A stretch of DNA of 36,968 bases from FEN-1297 sp964498065 (GCA_964498065.1 CAZCFZ010000036.1:1-36968); one strand, 5' to 3'. Numbered from the stretch's first letter, positions 16,569 to 24,997 are shown. Made by a program: numbers and translations. Notes: generated from the letters alone by a model not told the origin.

Positions 16569-17459
16569 TTATTTTTTCTTGTTCGAGTCATCTTTTTGCA
16601 AGGTGAGATTAACTTTATCAATAATACCTCCCTTATTCAATATAAAGCTTACCGAATTATGAGCATAATCTATTTTGGTGAGATATCCTAAATATACTTG
16701 CTGACCTTCCCATAACAAATATGTATTTCCTTTGCTGTCCGAAAGAAACGCACCCTCCGGGATAAGTGCCAGTAATTTTGCGCCCTGAACATCCAATAAG
16801 TTATCCAAATTTGGGGGTATTTGATTTCTTATTAACGGATAAAAATCATCATATATAGTTGGAGCACTAAGGTTATTTTCAACAAATGACGGCGGCGCAA
16901 ATCTATTGTTATCGGAAAAATATACATCTACAAGCATCGAAAAACCTACAAGGAAATTAGGTATTCCGTCCTTTGATGTTGTAATAGTGTTACTCATTAA
17001 CACTTTATTAATTTTTTTAAGTTCCTTACTCTGTTCAATTGCATATATTAATTTGTATACTTCATTAAAATCCCCATTGCCGTTAATTTTATATTCATAA
17101 TAATAGAAATTCCGATCTTTATTTCTTTGATTAAATTCAACGTTTACATGAGTATTTTCTGAAAAATCGGCGGTTACTTTATTTACAAAAGTAAAGAACT
17201 TTATTGATGATAAGTTTTGCGGTATATTGAATCTTCTTGAAGCCAGGACAGAATCCATGACAGCGGCTCTTTTCTGAAGCTGCTGGTACTCCGTGGTTAA
17301 TTGTCCCGTGTTATAATGGTTTGCTTTTAGCTCTGTAAGTTTTTTATTGTCTTTTTTTATTTTGCCGCCCTGAAATACATAAATGTATATACCTCCGGCT
17401 AAAAGAATTACAATTAATAAACCTACGAGCGCTAGGGTATTTTTTAATTTTCTATTCAT
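16569..17459 (-). CDS. PilO-like inner-membrane protein with a PilP/GspC-like C-terminal domain
   Basis: 296 residues. A short cytoplasmic start, one membrane helix (about 10-31) and a coiled coil (about 35-75) precede an alpha/beta domain (about 80-195), the layout of PilO. After a linker, residues about 225-290 contain LLALIPEGAFLSDSKGNTYL, then QQVYLGYLTKID and FILNKGG. This resembles the small beta domain of PilP/GspC (homology region), which docks onto the secretin N domains. There is no separate PilP gene, so this may be a PilO-PilP fusion. Overlap by 8 nt with the upstream PilM-PilN gene implies coupled translation. PilO topology and context make that half fairly safe; the PilP half is inferred from pattern only. 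Confidence 0.75.
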   Translation of the reverse strand: MNRKLKNTLALVGLLIVILLAGGIYIYVFQGGKIKKDNKKLTELKANHYNTGQLTTEYQQLQKRAAVMDSVLASRRFNIPQNLSSIKFFTFVNKVTADFSENTHVNVEFNQRNKDRNFYYYEYKINGNGDFNEVYKLIYAIEQSKELKKINKVLMSNTITTSKDGIPNFLVGFSMLVDVYFSDNNRFAPPSFVENNLSAPTIYDDFYPLIRNQIPPNLDNLLDVQGAKLLALIPEGAFLSDSKGNTYLLWEGQQVYLGYLTKIDYAHNSVSFILNKGGIIDKVNLTLQKDDSNKKK

Positions 17460-18996
17460 GCTGATTTTTCTGATAAGTGTTTTTATTAAATGTTAAATTA
17501 AATTTATAAGCATTTTTCTCTCTAAGGGATTCAAAATCAACACTCTTTAATTCCGCTGTTTTCAAAAAGTATGCAAAATCAGTCAATGTATTTTTATTGA
17601 GAGAATAACCTTGCAGAACAATGTTATTAGCATCCTGGCTTAAACTTGTCAGCCACATCTCTTTCCTAGGTCCAAAGAATTCCGAAATCTTACGGAAAAC
17701 ATTTGACCATACGCCGGTTCCTGCCGAAGCCGAATCCAGAATAGTCTGCGTCTGAGCAAAGTTAGCTATATTACTCTTAATATTATTTATTTTACTAACA
17801 ATAGCTTGATTTTTATGTAATAATAATGTCTGTTGAGCTATTTGATCATTAAGCCTATTAATTTTAATTTGATTTACTAAAAGACGTTGTGTAATAAAGA
17901 AAGTAGCAATGAATAATATGGGAAGCATTGCAAATCCATGCCAGGCAAACTGGAAAACTTTTTGATCCTCTTTAACATATTTTGGTAAGAGATTTATTCC
18001 TTTGTGAATTTCATCCAGATCATCAAAATAATCATTAGCCGTTGCGAACGGAATACTATAGGAGGATAATTTTTCTTTTGTCTCATCATCGATTAAAGAA
18101 AGATCCAGCTCGTCAAACTCTAATCTGGAAACATTAGCTTCCGGAAATGTACCGTAAAAAGAAAGGATTAAGTTTTCAGAATCATCCTCTCCGCAAACGA
18201 TGATATTATCAAGTGAGGTAATACCGCCGTTCTCCATTTCCAATAAAATTTTGGAAAAGTATACATCATATGTATGAAGATTAACAGTACCTACATCCAG
18301 AGTTGCCCCGATATGCTGTAATTTCCTTCCTTGCAAGAAGATCAATTTGCTATACTCTTTACCAATATATACTATCAAAGAATGGTCATCAGGGAAGAAT
18401 TTTTTTCTTTTAGCAACATAATATGCTAAAGATATATCAGCACTTTTTACCGAAGGAATTTTATAATACCTTTTACCGTTATAGGCAGCTAAAGAATTAA
18501 TTAATTTTATGCAGTTTACTTCTCCGCTTAGAAATACGGATAATATAGACTTATCAGCTAATTCAGTATATCCTAAATTTTCTTTATCGATACTAACGTT
18601 TTTTGATTCCTGTATATCAGTAACGATTTCCTGCGTAAGTTTTGTTGATTTTCCCGCCTTCGCTCCTTCAAAAACATGATAATAAATTGCGGGTTCGGTT
18701 AAAGCGGGAATAAATTCACTTTTTTTGAGATTAAAACCGCTAAGTGTAGCGCTCATAAGGCTCACGCTTGAACGGCTAAGCTCTTTATCCTTAGGGCCCT
18801 TAGTGCCCAATGAATCCTCAAACGATAATTCCTGGCCGTCAATTTCTAAAGTTGTAACAGCTGAATCAACATCCATAGTGGGCTGAACAACCTCAAAATT
18901 AGCCGCCTTTAGTACTTTGATTTTATCTTTGTCTTTTGAAACGACAGCTATTTTGGTATCGTTTCCTTCACAATAAGTACATATTAATGTTTTCAT
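17452..18996 (-). CDS. PilM-PilN fusion: actin-like cytoplasmic domain joined to a membrane-anchored PilN domain
   Basis: 514 residues. The N-terminal part (to about 330) reads as an actin-like ATPase fold of the PilM/GspL type, with VYIGKEYSKLIFLQGRKL followed by GATLDVGTVN, and an I-V-C-G-E segment. A membrane helix at about 350-372 (GFAMLPILFIATFFITQRLL) is followed by a coiled coil (about 375-420) and a small periplasmic alpha/beta domain ending in FAYFLKTAELKSVDFESLRE, the PilN pattern. In canonical pili PilM and PilN are separate and PilM binds the PilN N-terminal tail. A single chain resembles GspL of type II secretion. The ATG directly abuts the stop of the PilT-like gene. Confidence 0.78.
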   Translation of the reverse strand: MKTLICTYCEGNDTKIAVVSKDKDKIKVLKAANFEVVQPTMDVDSAVTTLEIDGQELSFEDSLGTKGPKDKELSRSSVSLMSATLSGFNLKKSEFIPALTEPAIYYHVFEGAKAGKSTKLTQEIVTDIQESKNVSIDKENLGYTELADKSILSVFLSGEVNCIKLINSLAAYNGKRYYKIPSVKSADISLAYYVAKRKKFFPDDHSLIVYIGKEYSKLIFLQGRKLQHIGATLDVGTVNLHTYDVYFSKILLEMENGGITSLDNIIVCGEDDSENLILSFYGTFPEANVSRLEFDELDLSLIDDETKEKLSSYSIPFATANDYFDDLDEIHKGINLLPKYVKEDQKVFQFAWHGFAMLPILFIATFFITQRLLVNQIKINRLNDQIAQQTLLLHKNQAIVSKINNIKSNIANFAQTQTILDSASAGTGVWSNVFRKISEFFGPRKEMWLTSLSQDANNIVLQGYSLNKNTLTDFAYFLKTAELKSVDFESLREKNAYKFNLTFNKNTYQKNQHE

Positions 18997-20226
18997 TTAC
19001 ATTGCCGATAAATTTTGCTGAATTCTTGTTTTATTATTTGCATACGCAACAGCATTTTCTAATGAAATTTGTCTGCTAAGATATAATCTTTTTAAATCTT
19101 GTTCCATAGTAATCATTCCTTGAGAGGAGCCTTGATTTATCATCATATAAATTTCACTTGTATTATTGTTTTTTATAGCCGCCCTTACACTAGGAGTTAC
19201 AATTAATACTTCTTTAGCTAATACTCGTTTACCGTCCAAACTTGGAACCAGCTTCTGAGAAATAATAGCAATTAAAACATCTGCAAGTCTATTTCTAACA
19301 CGATCCTGTTCGCCGGGATGCATCTCAGCTACAATTCTATCAATAGATTCAACTGCAGAAGAAGTGTGCAATGTTGAAAACACTTTATGACCTGTATCAG
19401 TCACTTCGAGCGCAGCTAAAATTGTATCCGGGTCTCTCATTTCTCCGATTACTATAATATCGGGATCCTGTCGTAAAGATTGTATAACCCCGTCTTTAAA
19501 GGAAATTACATCCCTGCCGACTTCCCTGTGCTTTATGAGGGAGACATTGGATTTATGAACATATTCAATAGGAGAAGCTATAATTACAATATGTGCCGGG
19601 TCTATTTTGTTATGAGCATCAATAACAGCGTCTAATGTTGTTGATTTTCCTGATCCCGTAATACCGGTTACTAATGTTAAACCGAATTTTATATAAGAGT
19701 GGCTTAACGTCTTAAGTACGCTGGGATGAAAGCCTAAACTTTCTACTGTTCTTAAATTTGAATTAATGGCTCTCATGTTTAAAGTGAGAGAATCAAGATC
19801 AAAATATGCATCTGCTCTAAACCTTATATTAATCTTTTTCCTTTCATAAAAGAAGGAATAACTAAAATCTAAATTTTTTGTAACCGCCAAAAATTTTCTT
19901 TGGTTCGTATTAAGCATTGTAATAATTAGCAAAGCAGATTCATCTTCCGTAAATGTAGGAAAGTCTTTAACCCTTTCTTTTTTACCGAATATTCGCATCC
20001 AGATATATCCGCTGTTTCCGTGTCCGCCGATTTCTATATCCGAAGCATCTTTTTCTACCATATTAGTTAAAAGCCGATTGATGAAATTTCTTAAGACGTT
20101 TCTGTCTTCATTACTAATACTCTCTATATTCTCAAAAAGATAGGTAACTCGATCAGGCCCGAAAAAATGCGAAGGGATGCCCGCAACAAACTCACTTAAA
20201 ATTGTTTTTACTTCTGGAAAGAGCAC
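18997..20226 (-). CDS. pilT: PilT-like secretion/retraction ATPase
   Basis: 409 residues of the secretion ATPase superfamily. Walker A is GITGSGKSTTL (near 188-198), Walker B is IIVIGEMRDPDT, and the His box is FSTLHTSSAVESIDRI. The length and the absence of an MshEN domain or a cysteine zinc motif match PilT/PilU, the ATPases that power pilus retraction. Two motifs differ from classical PilT. The Asp box (usually EDPIEF) reads ASPIEY, and the C-terminal AIRNLI motif reads AIKNNN. Retraction activity should therefore not be assumed. The start is GTG in CACGTGCTC. A hairpin lies in the 141-nt spacer between it and pilB. Confidence 0.88.
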   Translation of the reverse strand: MLFPEVKTILSEFVAGIPSHFFGPDRVTYLFENIESISNEDRNVLRNFINRLLTNMVEKDASDIEIGGHGNSGYIWMRIFGKKERVKDFPTFTEDESALLIITMLNTNQRKFLAVTKNLDFSYSFFYERKKINIRFRADAYFDLDSLTLNMRAINSNLRTVESLGFHPSVLKTLSHSYIKFGLTLVTGITGSGKSTTLDAVIDAHNKIDPAHIVIIASPIEYVHKSNVSLIKHREVGRDVISFKDGVIQSLRQDPDIIVIGEMRDPDTILAALEVTDTGHKVFSTLHTSSAVESIDRIVAEMHPGEQDRVRNRLADVLIAIISQKLVPSLDGKRVLAKEVLIVTPSVRAAIKNNNTSEIYMMINQGSSQGMITMEQDLKRLYLSRQISLENAVAYANNKTRIQQNLSAM

Positions 20227-20281
20227 GTGGATTCTTTCTATAAGTTTTGAAATCTAAATTATTATCTTAAACGGAGAAAGA

Positions 20282-20315
20282 CAAGCAGATTTTAAAAAAA
20301 TTTCAAATCTGCTTG
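20282..20315 (-). promoter_or_regulatory. Hairpin in the pilB-pilT spacer
   Basis: Perfect 11-bp inverted repeat CAAGCAGATTT / AAATCTGCTTG around a 12-nt A/T loop. On the minus strand it is followed by TCTTTCTCC, a poor T-run. It may be a leaky terminator or an mRNA-stabilising hairpin after pilB. Confidence 0.55.
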
Positions 20316-20367
20316 AACATTTTTTCTCGCAAAAAACCAATTTTAATTTATTATCGATAAATACTTT

Positions 20368-22158
20368 TTATTCTTCGGTTGTTGAAGCGAGAACTTCTTC
20401 TATAGAACTTAATCCCAGCTTAACTTTTTCCAGGCCGGCTTCCCTAAGATTAAGTGTACCGTCCTTCCTTGCCTGTATACGAATCTTCTCTTCATCAACT
20501 TCAATACCGGAACGAACTATAATTTGTCTTATTTCTTTAGTGAAATATAATGCTTCATGAATTGCAATCCTACCTTTATATCCCGTTCCATTACATTTTT
20601 CACAGCCGTTAGGCTCATATATCGTATATTTTTTCCATTCATCAATATCTAATTTGGCAGCACTCATTAAATTTTCATCATATTCAACAACCTTTTTTTT
20701 GCAGTCCGGGCATAATCTTCTGATTAGCCTTTGAGCGACAATTATGTTGATTGCATATGCAATGAGGAATGGCTCTATTCCCATCTTATACAAACGTGCA
20801 ACTGCACTCGGGGCATCGTTAGTATGCAGTGTCGAGAATGTTAAGTGCCCGGTATTTGCTAATTTTATAGCAATATCGGCAGTCTCTTTATCTCTCATTT
20901 CACCGACTAAAACAATATCTGGATCATGTCTTAATATCGATCTAATTGCTTGTTCAAAATTCATTCGATAACCGATTTTTAACTGACGCGCACCTTCAAT
21001 TACATATTCAACAGGGTCTTCCACGGTTAAAACATTTACAGTTGAATCTATAACCTGGTATAATGCAGCTACCAGAGTAGTACTTTTTCCGCTTCCGGTA
21101 GGACCCGTTAATATTACCATACCCTGCGGTTGATTAATAGCCTTTTGAAAAGCGCTTTTTGCATAACCGGTTAAACCAAGTTTATCAAGATCTTTAATTA
21201 CTTTTCGGTCGTCAAGAATTCTTATAACGACACTTTCAAATTTATTTTTTAATTCCGTTCCGACCATAGGAAGGACGGAAACACGAAATCTTATAATATG
21301 GTTATCAATTTCTCTTTGAATAAAACCATCCTGTGCTCTTTCTCTTTCAAACCTGTCCATACCTTTGGAACGATCTTTTACCACGGCAATAACAGCTTCC
21401 GGCAACGTATTTTCCTGGACATGCCACAACTGAAGGTTGCCGTCTAACCGCATAACTATTTCAGTTTTATTGCCGGACTTGGGCACAAAATGTATATCAC
21501 TAACACCTTTTCTAACACCTTCTATAAGAGCAGCTTCAACTAAATTGATGAGAGCGCTTTTATTAATTTCAGCATCCAGCGCCTGCTCATCAAGTGCATT
21601 TTCATCTTTATCAATTTCAATTTCAGTTTCGGCTTCTTCCATCATTTTAAGGTATACATTTTCCGGCGGAAGAATTGTCTGAATCAATCTTTCATAATCC
21701 CTTTTACGGATGAACATTACCTCATATTTCTTCGCATTCAATCCAAAAGCAATTTTAGGAATATTCCTCTCCGTCGGATCGATTGCGGCTAATATAAGCT
21801 TGTCTTTTATTCTTTCATCATATTTATAGGGAATTATCTTATGTTCAAGTATTTGCGCCTTTAGCTGATCGCCGACATTATTTATCATATGCTTGATTGA
21901 ATCTAATCTTTCCGGCGGAATTTCATCCTCCGGCAGCTCTAATTCACGGAAAGCATAAAGGACAGCTACTTCTCTGAAAATTAAATCATGATCGTATTTA
22001 AAATCTTGAACTAAAATTTGAGCAAGATTTCTTTTTATCTTGCTCTTATCATTTGCTTTGGCATTTAAGGCTCTTTCAAGCATGACAGAATCAATAATAC
22101 CTTTTTTAAATAAAAGATATCCAATTTTATCGGTCATTTCTAAATTAGTTTCTATCAT
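20368..22158 (-). CDS. pilB: PilB/GspE-type assembly ATPase
   Basis: 596 residues, the normal size. The N-terminal part (about 1-170) matches the MshEN/GspE-N regulatory region. An arm domain follows, then Walker A GPTGSGKSTTL near residue 352, the intact Asp box VEDPVEYV, Walker B IVLVGEMRDKET and the His box STLHTNDAPSAV. CPDC and CEKCNG (near 480-520) form the tetracysteine zinc knuckle of assembly ATPases. It drives pilin addition at the inner membrane with PilC. Its ATG overlaps the pilC stop (ATGA), so the two are translationally coupled. Confidence 0.95.
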   Translation of the reverse strand: MIETNLEMTDKIGYLLFKKGIIDSVMLERALNAKANDKSKIKRNLAQILVQDFKYDHDLIFREVAVLYAFRELELPEDEIPPERLDSIKHMINNVGDQLKAQILEHKIIPYKYDERIKDKLILAAIDPTERNIPKIAFGLNAKKYEVMFIRKRDYERLIQTILPPENVYLKMMEEAETEIEIDKDENALDEQALDAEINKSALINLVEAALIEGVRKGVSDIHFVPKSGNKTEIVMRLDGNLQLWHVQENTLPEAVIAVVKDRSKGMDRFERERAQDGFIQREIDNHIIRFRVSVLPMVGTELKNKFESVVIRILDDRKVIKDLDKLGLTGYAKSAFQKAINQPQGMVILTGPTGSGKSTTLVAALYQVIDSTVNVLTVEDPVEYVIEGARQLKIGYRMNFEQAIRSILRHDPDIVLVGEMRDKETADIAIKLANTGHLTFSTLHTNDAPSAVARLYKMGIEPFLIAYAINIIVAQRLIRRLCPDCKKKVVEYDENLMSAAKLDIDEWKKYTIYEPNGCEKCNGTGYKGRIAIHEALYFTKEIRQIIVRSGIEVDEEKIRIQARKDGTLNLREAGLEKVKLGLSSIEEVLASTTEE

Positions 22159-23531
22159 GCTATATTTCTTTCAACAACAACGGTTTTACTTGATACGCCT
22201 GCAGGATTCGGATGAATGGTTGCAGTTTCAGCAGAAACTAAAGTTAATAAAATCATTACTACCATTATTATCATTGCAATAAAAACTTGCACTATTTCTA
22301 TAAAGTTTTTTAGTTTATAAACAGTTTCAGCTTCATAATAATTTGCTAATTGAAGAGATGTATTTTTTATAGTTCCGGTTTCTTCTCCGGAATGAAGCCT
22401 TGAAAGTGCTGTTTCGGTAAATACGCCACATGCTTCAAATGCATCTGTTATTCCTTTTCCCTTTTTAACCATTAAGGGAATTGCAACATTCTTAATTCTA
22501 TCTTCGAAGTACTTATTACCGGTTGCCTCGGCTGCAATTCTTACTGGTTCAATGCTTTCGGCGGAACCACTGTATAGTGTATAGAATACTCTGCAATATA
22601 CTTCAATTATAGTTTTGTGAATTAATGTTCCTATTACCGGAATTTTTAACAGATATTGGTCAAACAAGAATGCGCCTTTTTTTGTTTTTATATATCTCCA
22701 AAAAATTATCGGCGGAACAACAAATAAAATAATAATTAAGGTACTATGATCTACTAAAAAATAACTCATATTAAGGGTAAATTTTGTCATAGGAGGTAAT
22801 GGAATTTTAAATCTCACGAATAGTTTTGCTGTTTCAGGGAAAATATATGCTACGTAAAACAAGCAAGCTATAAAAAGTACAAACATAGTAACCATTGGCG
22901 TGATCAAAGCGCTTCTTAAACTTTTTTTAAATTCCTGCCGCCTTTCAAGAAATTTCGCGGTTGCTTTGTAAATCTCGGTCATATTACCGCTTTTTGATGC
23001 TAAACCCAACATATATGCTGTAAACTTACCGAACACTGATTGATATTTTAAAAAGGTTGCTTCGCTGTCGGCTCCCTTTTTTAAATCGTTATTAATTTCT
23101 TTTAATGTTTCCTTAAGAGTTTTATTCTGAGTATCATTTATAAGAAGAGTCAATATTTCACTATATGCTAATTTTTGATCAAGTAATTCTGCACTTATTT
23201 TTACGAATGTTACTATCTCTGCCGTTGGGGGTTTCATCTGTATATCAAGTAATTTCCGATATACTGAAATTACTTCATATCCAAGCCTAGAAAGAGCTTC
23301 TTCAACTTCTGTTTTTGTAAATGCTTTTTGTTCTCCAGTTATCGGTTTATCTTTTCCTTTTCTTACCTTATATAAGAAAGTAACTTTTTTCTGGATGTTT
23401 TTTATTTTCAACCGGTTTTTTTCAGCCAAATGGTGAATTTTTTTCTTTCCTTCTAAAGCCGACTCAGCTGTTAATGAACCGGATATTGCCTGACCGTTTA
23501 TATTTAGTGCTGTAAATTTAAATTCAATCAT
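22155..23531 (-). CDS. pilC: PilC/GspF-type inner-membrane platform protein
   Basis: 458 residues. An N-terminal cytoplasmic extension of about 110 residues precedes two T2SSF domains. The first (about 115-240) ends in LASKSGNMTEIYKATAKFLERR and the second (about 310-435) in LHSGEETGTIKNTSLQLANYYE. Membrane helices lie near 217-240, 258-282 and 418-440. It is the platform on which PilB works. The frame can open at a GTG at 23540, but the ATG at 23531 has AAAGAG 8 nt upstream and is preferred. The N-terminal extension is a little longer than in many PilC proteins. Confidence 0.93.
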   Translation of the reverse strand: MIEFKFTALNINGQAISGSLTAESALEGKKKIHHLAEKNRLKIKNIQKKVTFLYKVRKGKDKPITGEQKAFTKTEVEEALSRLGYEVISVYRKLLDIQMKPPTAEIVTFVKISAELLDQKLAYSEILTLLINDTQNKTLKETLKEINNDLKKGADSEATFLKYQSVFGKFTAYMLGLASKSGNMTEIYKATAKFLERRQEFKKSLRSALITPMVTMFVLFIACLFYVAYIFPETAKLFVRFKIPLPPMTKFTLNMSYFLVDHSTLIIILFVVPPIIFWRYIKTKKGAFLFDQYLLKIPVIGTLIHKTIIEVYCRVFYTLYSGSAESIEPVRIAAEATGNKYFEDRIKNVAIPLMVKKGKGITDAFEACGVFTETALSRLHSGEETGTIKNTSLQLANYYEAETVYKLKNFIEIVQVFIAMIIMVVMILLTLVSAETATIHPNPAGVSSKTVVVERNIA

Positions 23532-23554
23532 AATATTCACTCTTTATAATATCT

Positions 23555-23582
23555 GCTGATAGGATTTAATTATCCTATCAGC
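23555..23582 (-). promoter_or_regulatory. Hairpin between the pilin genes and pilC
   Basis: Perfect 11-bp inverted repeat GCTGATAGGAT / ATCCTATCAGC with a 6-nt loop, in the 88-nt spacer after the second pilin. There is no T-run on the minus strand, so it is more likely a stabiliser or attenuator that separates abundant pilin mRNA from the machinery genes. Confidence 0.6.
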
Positions 23583-23619
23583 TTTATAATTTTAACTAAC
23601 TATTAAAAAATTAATTTAG

Positions 23620-24015
23620 TTAAGGATTAATCTTAGACGTAATATTTGTCGGAGTCACCGTTGTGGTAACCGTCCACGTGTATCCCGATCCGGTTAATGG
23701 AGTTCCAGTAATTGTAACCTTTTGATCAGCTACATTTGCAATATATGTCCCATTTCCTGTAGTATCTAACAATGCCGGTACAGCCCATTCAGCAGGTGCA
23801 CCATTAGCGGTACTAAAAGCATTTCCGCCGCCGCCCATTGCAACCGGCTTCTTGTAAAACTGCTGCGCCATTGCACCCAGGTTTGTGCAGTCGGAAACCA
23901 CTCCGTCTTTGGCAGAGCTTTCTGCATTTGCATTAAATAGGTTGATACCTACTACAATGGCGATACCAACTATGATAACGCCAAGAACGATTAAAAGAAG
24001 TTGTTGTTGACCCAT
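23620..24015 (-). CDS. Atypical major pilin-like protein, copy 1 (no Glu5)
   Basis: 131 residues. The protein begins MGQQQLLLIVLGVIIVGIA, a two-residue leader ending in Gly followed directly by a long hydrophobic helix. This fits a type IV pilin with a minimal prepilin leader, but position 5 after the presumed cut is Leu, not the conserved Glu. The polar C-terminal part contains YKKPVAMGGGGNAF, then a stretch with TYIANVADQKVTITGT that looks like beta strands. One cysteine is present (SDCTNL). AAGGAG lies 6 nt before the ATG, stronger than for other genes here and consistent with high expression. It is one of a pair with the gene at 24090. Confidence 0.8.
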   Translation of the reverse strand: MGQQQLLLIVLGVIIVGIAIVVGINLFNANAESSAKDGVVSDCTNLGAMAQQFYKKPVAMGGGGNAFSTANGAPAEWAVPALLDTTGNGTYIANVADQKVTITGTPLTGSGYTWTVTTTVTPTNITSKINP

Positions 24016-24046
24016 TTTTTCTCCTTACATGTTGTTGTTAAATTTT

Positions 24047-24077
24047 GTTATACATTTAAAAGAATTATTCGTATAAC
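24047..24077 (-). promoter_or_regulatory. Inverted repeat between the two pilin genes
   Basis: GTTATAC / GTATAAC, a perfect 7-bp repeat with a 17-nt loop in the 74-nt spacer. It is weak alone, but it is the third spacer of this operon that holds an inverted repeat. Confidence 0.35.
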
Positions 24078-24089
24078 AATTATTATTTA

Positions 24090-24470
24090 TTAATTTATAA
24101 TGTTTGTAGTATAAGAATCTGGATATACAGTTGTTTGGACTTTAACCGAATCTGTTCCGTTAACCGTTTCATTGCCTGTGCCTGTAATAATTACATGATC
24201 GTCATACACTTGTGCATCATAAGAACCACTAGCAGTACTTCTTACTTGAGTAGGTACTATCCATCCTGTAAATGATCTTCCGCCTCCACCGAGCATAGCC
24301 GGTTTTTTATAATATTCAATTGCTGTTGAAGCTAATGTTGTACATTCGTTAATAATTACTGTTCTCTTTTGCTCGATTGCGTTCTGTCTAAATATTGTAA
24401 TTCCAAGAATAACCGCAATACCAACAACTATTACACCCAATACGATAAGAAGTAATTGTTGTTGTCCCAT
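24090..24470 (-). CDS. Atypical major pilin-like protein, copy 2 (no Glu5)
   Basis: 126 residues. Its first 19 residues are nearly identical to those of copy 1 (MGQQQLLLIVLGVIVVGIA), although the codons differ, so protein-level selection is likely. It also shares YYKKPAMLGGGGRSF and a beta-rich end with VIITGTG. The rest is diverged. One cysteine (NECTTL) falls at the same place as in copy 1. AAAGGA precedes the ATG. It is the first gene of the minus-strand pilus operon and faces a long regulatory spacer. Whether the two copies form a heteropolymer or are alternates cannot be told from sequence. Confidence 0.8.
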   Translation of the reverse strand: MGQQQLLLIVLGVIVVGIAVILGITIFRQNAIEQKRTVIINECTTLASTAIEYYKKPAMLGGGGRSFTGWIVPTQVRSTASGSYDAQVYDDHVIITGTGNETVNGTDSVKVQTTVYPDSYTTNIIN

Positions 24471-24546
24471 TTTTTTTCCTTTGATTATGATTGTTCTTAG
24501 CTATAAAAATAATGCCAATTTTATTTTTTATATTTCTTTATAAAAT

Positions 24547-24564
24547 AAGCGATTATATATCCAT
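24547..24564 (-). promoter_or_regulatory. Candidate sigma-54 promoter of the pilin/pilCBT operon
   Basis: On the minus strand, GG (24562-24561), 10 nt, then GC (24550-24549) keeps the invariant GG-N10-GC of -24/-12 promoters, within TGGATAT and TCGCT. The flanking consensus is poor. A second site, TTGGCAT at about 24527-24511, has a good -24 box but AT at -12. Either is tentative; the sigma-54 activator encoded at 7354 gives context. Confidence 0.3.
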
Positions 24565-24758
24565 ACTTAAAGTTTTGGTAGAAATTACCGGCAATTATTA
24601 CCGTATCGGTAGAATTTGCTTAAATCTAAAAATTCTTTAATTTTTTACACTATTCCAAAGAAATTTCTGCTTTTTATGTGATTTGCAATATAAAAGTAAA
24701 TATCGTGCCATAGATCTGATTAGCCAATAGTCATAAATATTCATTTTATTTGAGTATT

Positions 24759-24788
24759 AATTACCTGTTAGGTTAAAATTACCTGTTA
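24759..24788. repeat. Direct repeat AATTACCTGTTA, two copies
   Basis: Two exact 12-bp copies (24759-24770 and 24777-24788) spaced 18 nt start to start, in the spacer upstream of the pilin operon. Related ATTACC motifs lie at about 24586 and 24598. They could be activator sites. No binding protein can be named. Confidence 0.5.
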
Positions 24789-24854
24789 AAAAGTAAAATA
24801 GAGGTTTTAATAAAGATTAGAGTAAGCTGTTTTTAACAGAATATCTAAGCTCGG

Positions 24855-24997
24855 CAGAGGCTGTCTTAAAACCGTTAATTTGTCATTCTGAACTTGATTC
24901 AGAATCTTTTTTTCAACAATATCGTAATTTTAGATTCCGGATCCCGCCAAAGGACGGGCAAGCAAGCCCGGAATGACACTTTTGAGACAGCCTCTGA
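24855..24997. mobile_element. MITE-like element with 17-bp terminal inverted repeats
   Basis: 143 bp bounded by CAGAGGCTGTCTTAAAA (24855-24871) and TTTTGAGACAGCCTCTG (24981-24997), inverted with one mismatch. Inside, TGTCATTC (24881-24888) pairs with GAATGACA (24972-24979). Two inner hairpins are ATTCTGAA/TTCAGAAT (24885-24905) and ATTCCGG/CCGGAAT (24934-24975). The nested palindromes would fold into a multi-arm cruciform. No transposase is encoded, so mobility would depend on an element elsewhere. No clear target-site duplication is visible. Confidence 0.7.

Noticed and set aside
24571..24620. Alternating ATTACC/GGTAG repeats as a possible CRISPR remnant
   Set aside because: The units are too short and irregular, no spacers of constant length are seen, and no cas genes are present.
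24676..24720. TTGCAA ... GTGCCA, looking like a minus-strand sigma-54 promoter
   Set aside because: The spacing between the two boxes is about 16 nt rather than the strict spacing of -24/-12 promoters.
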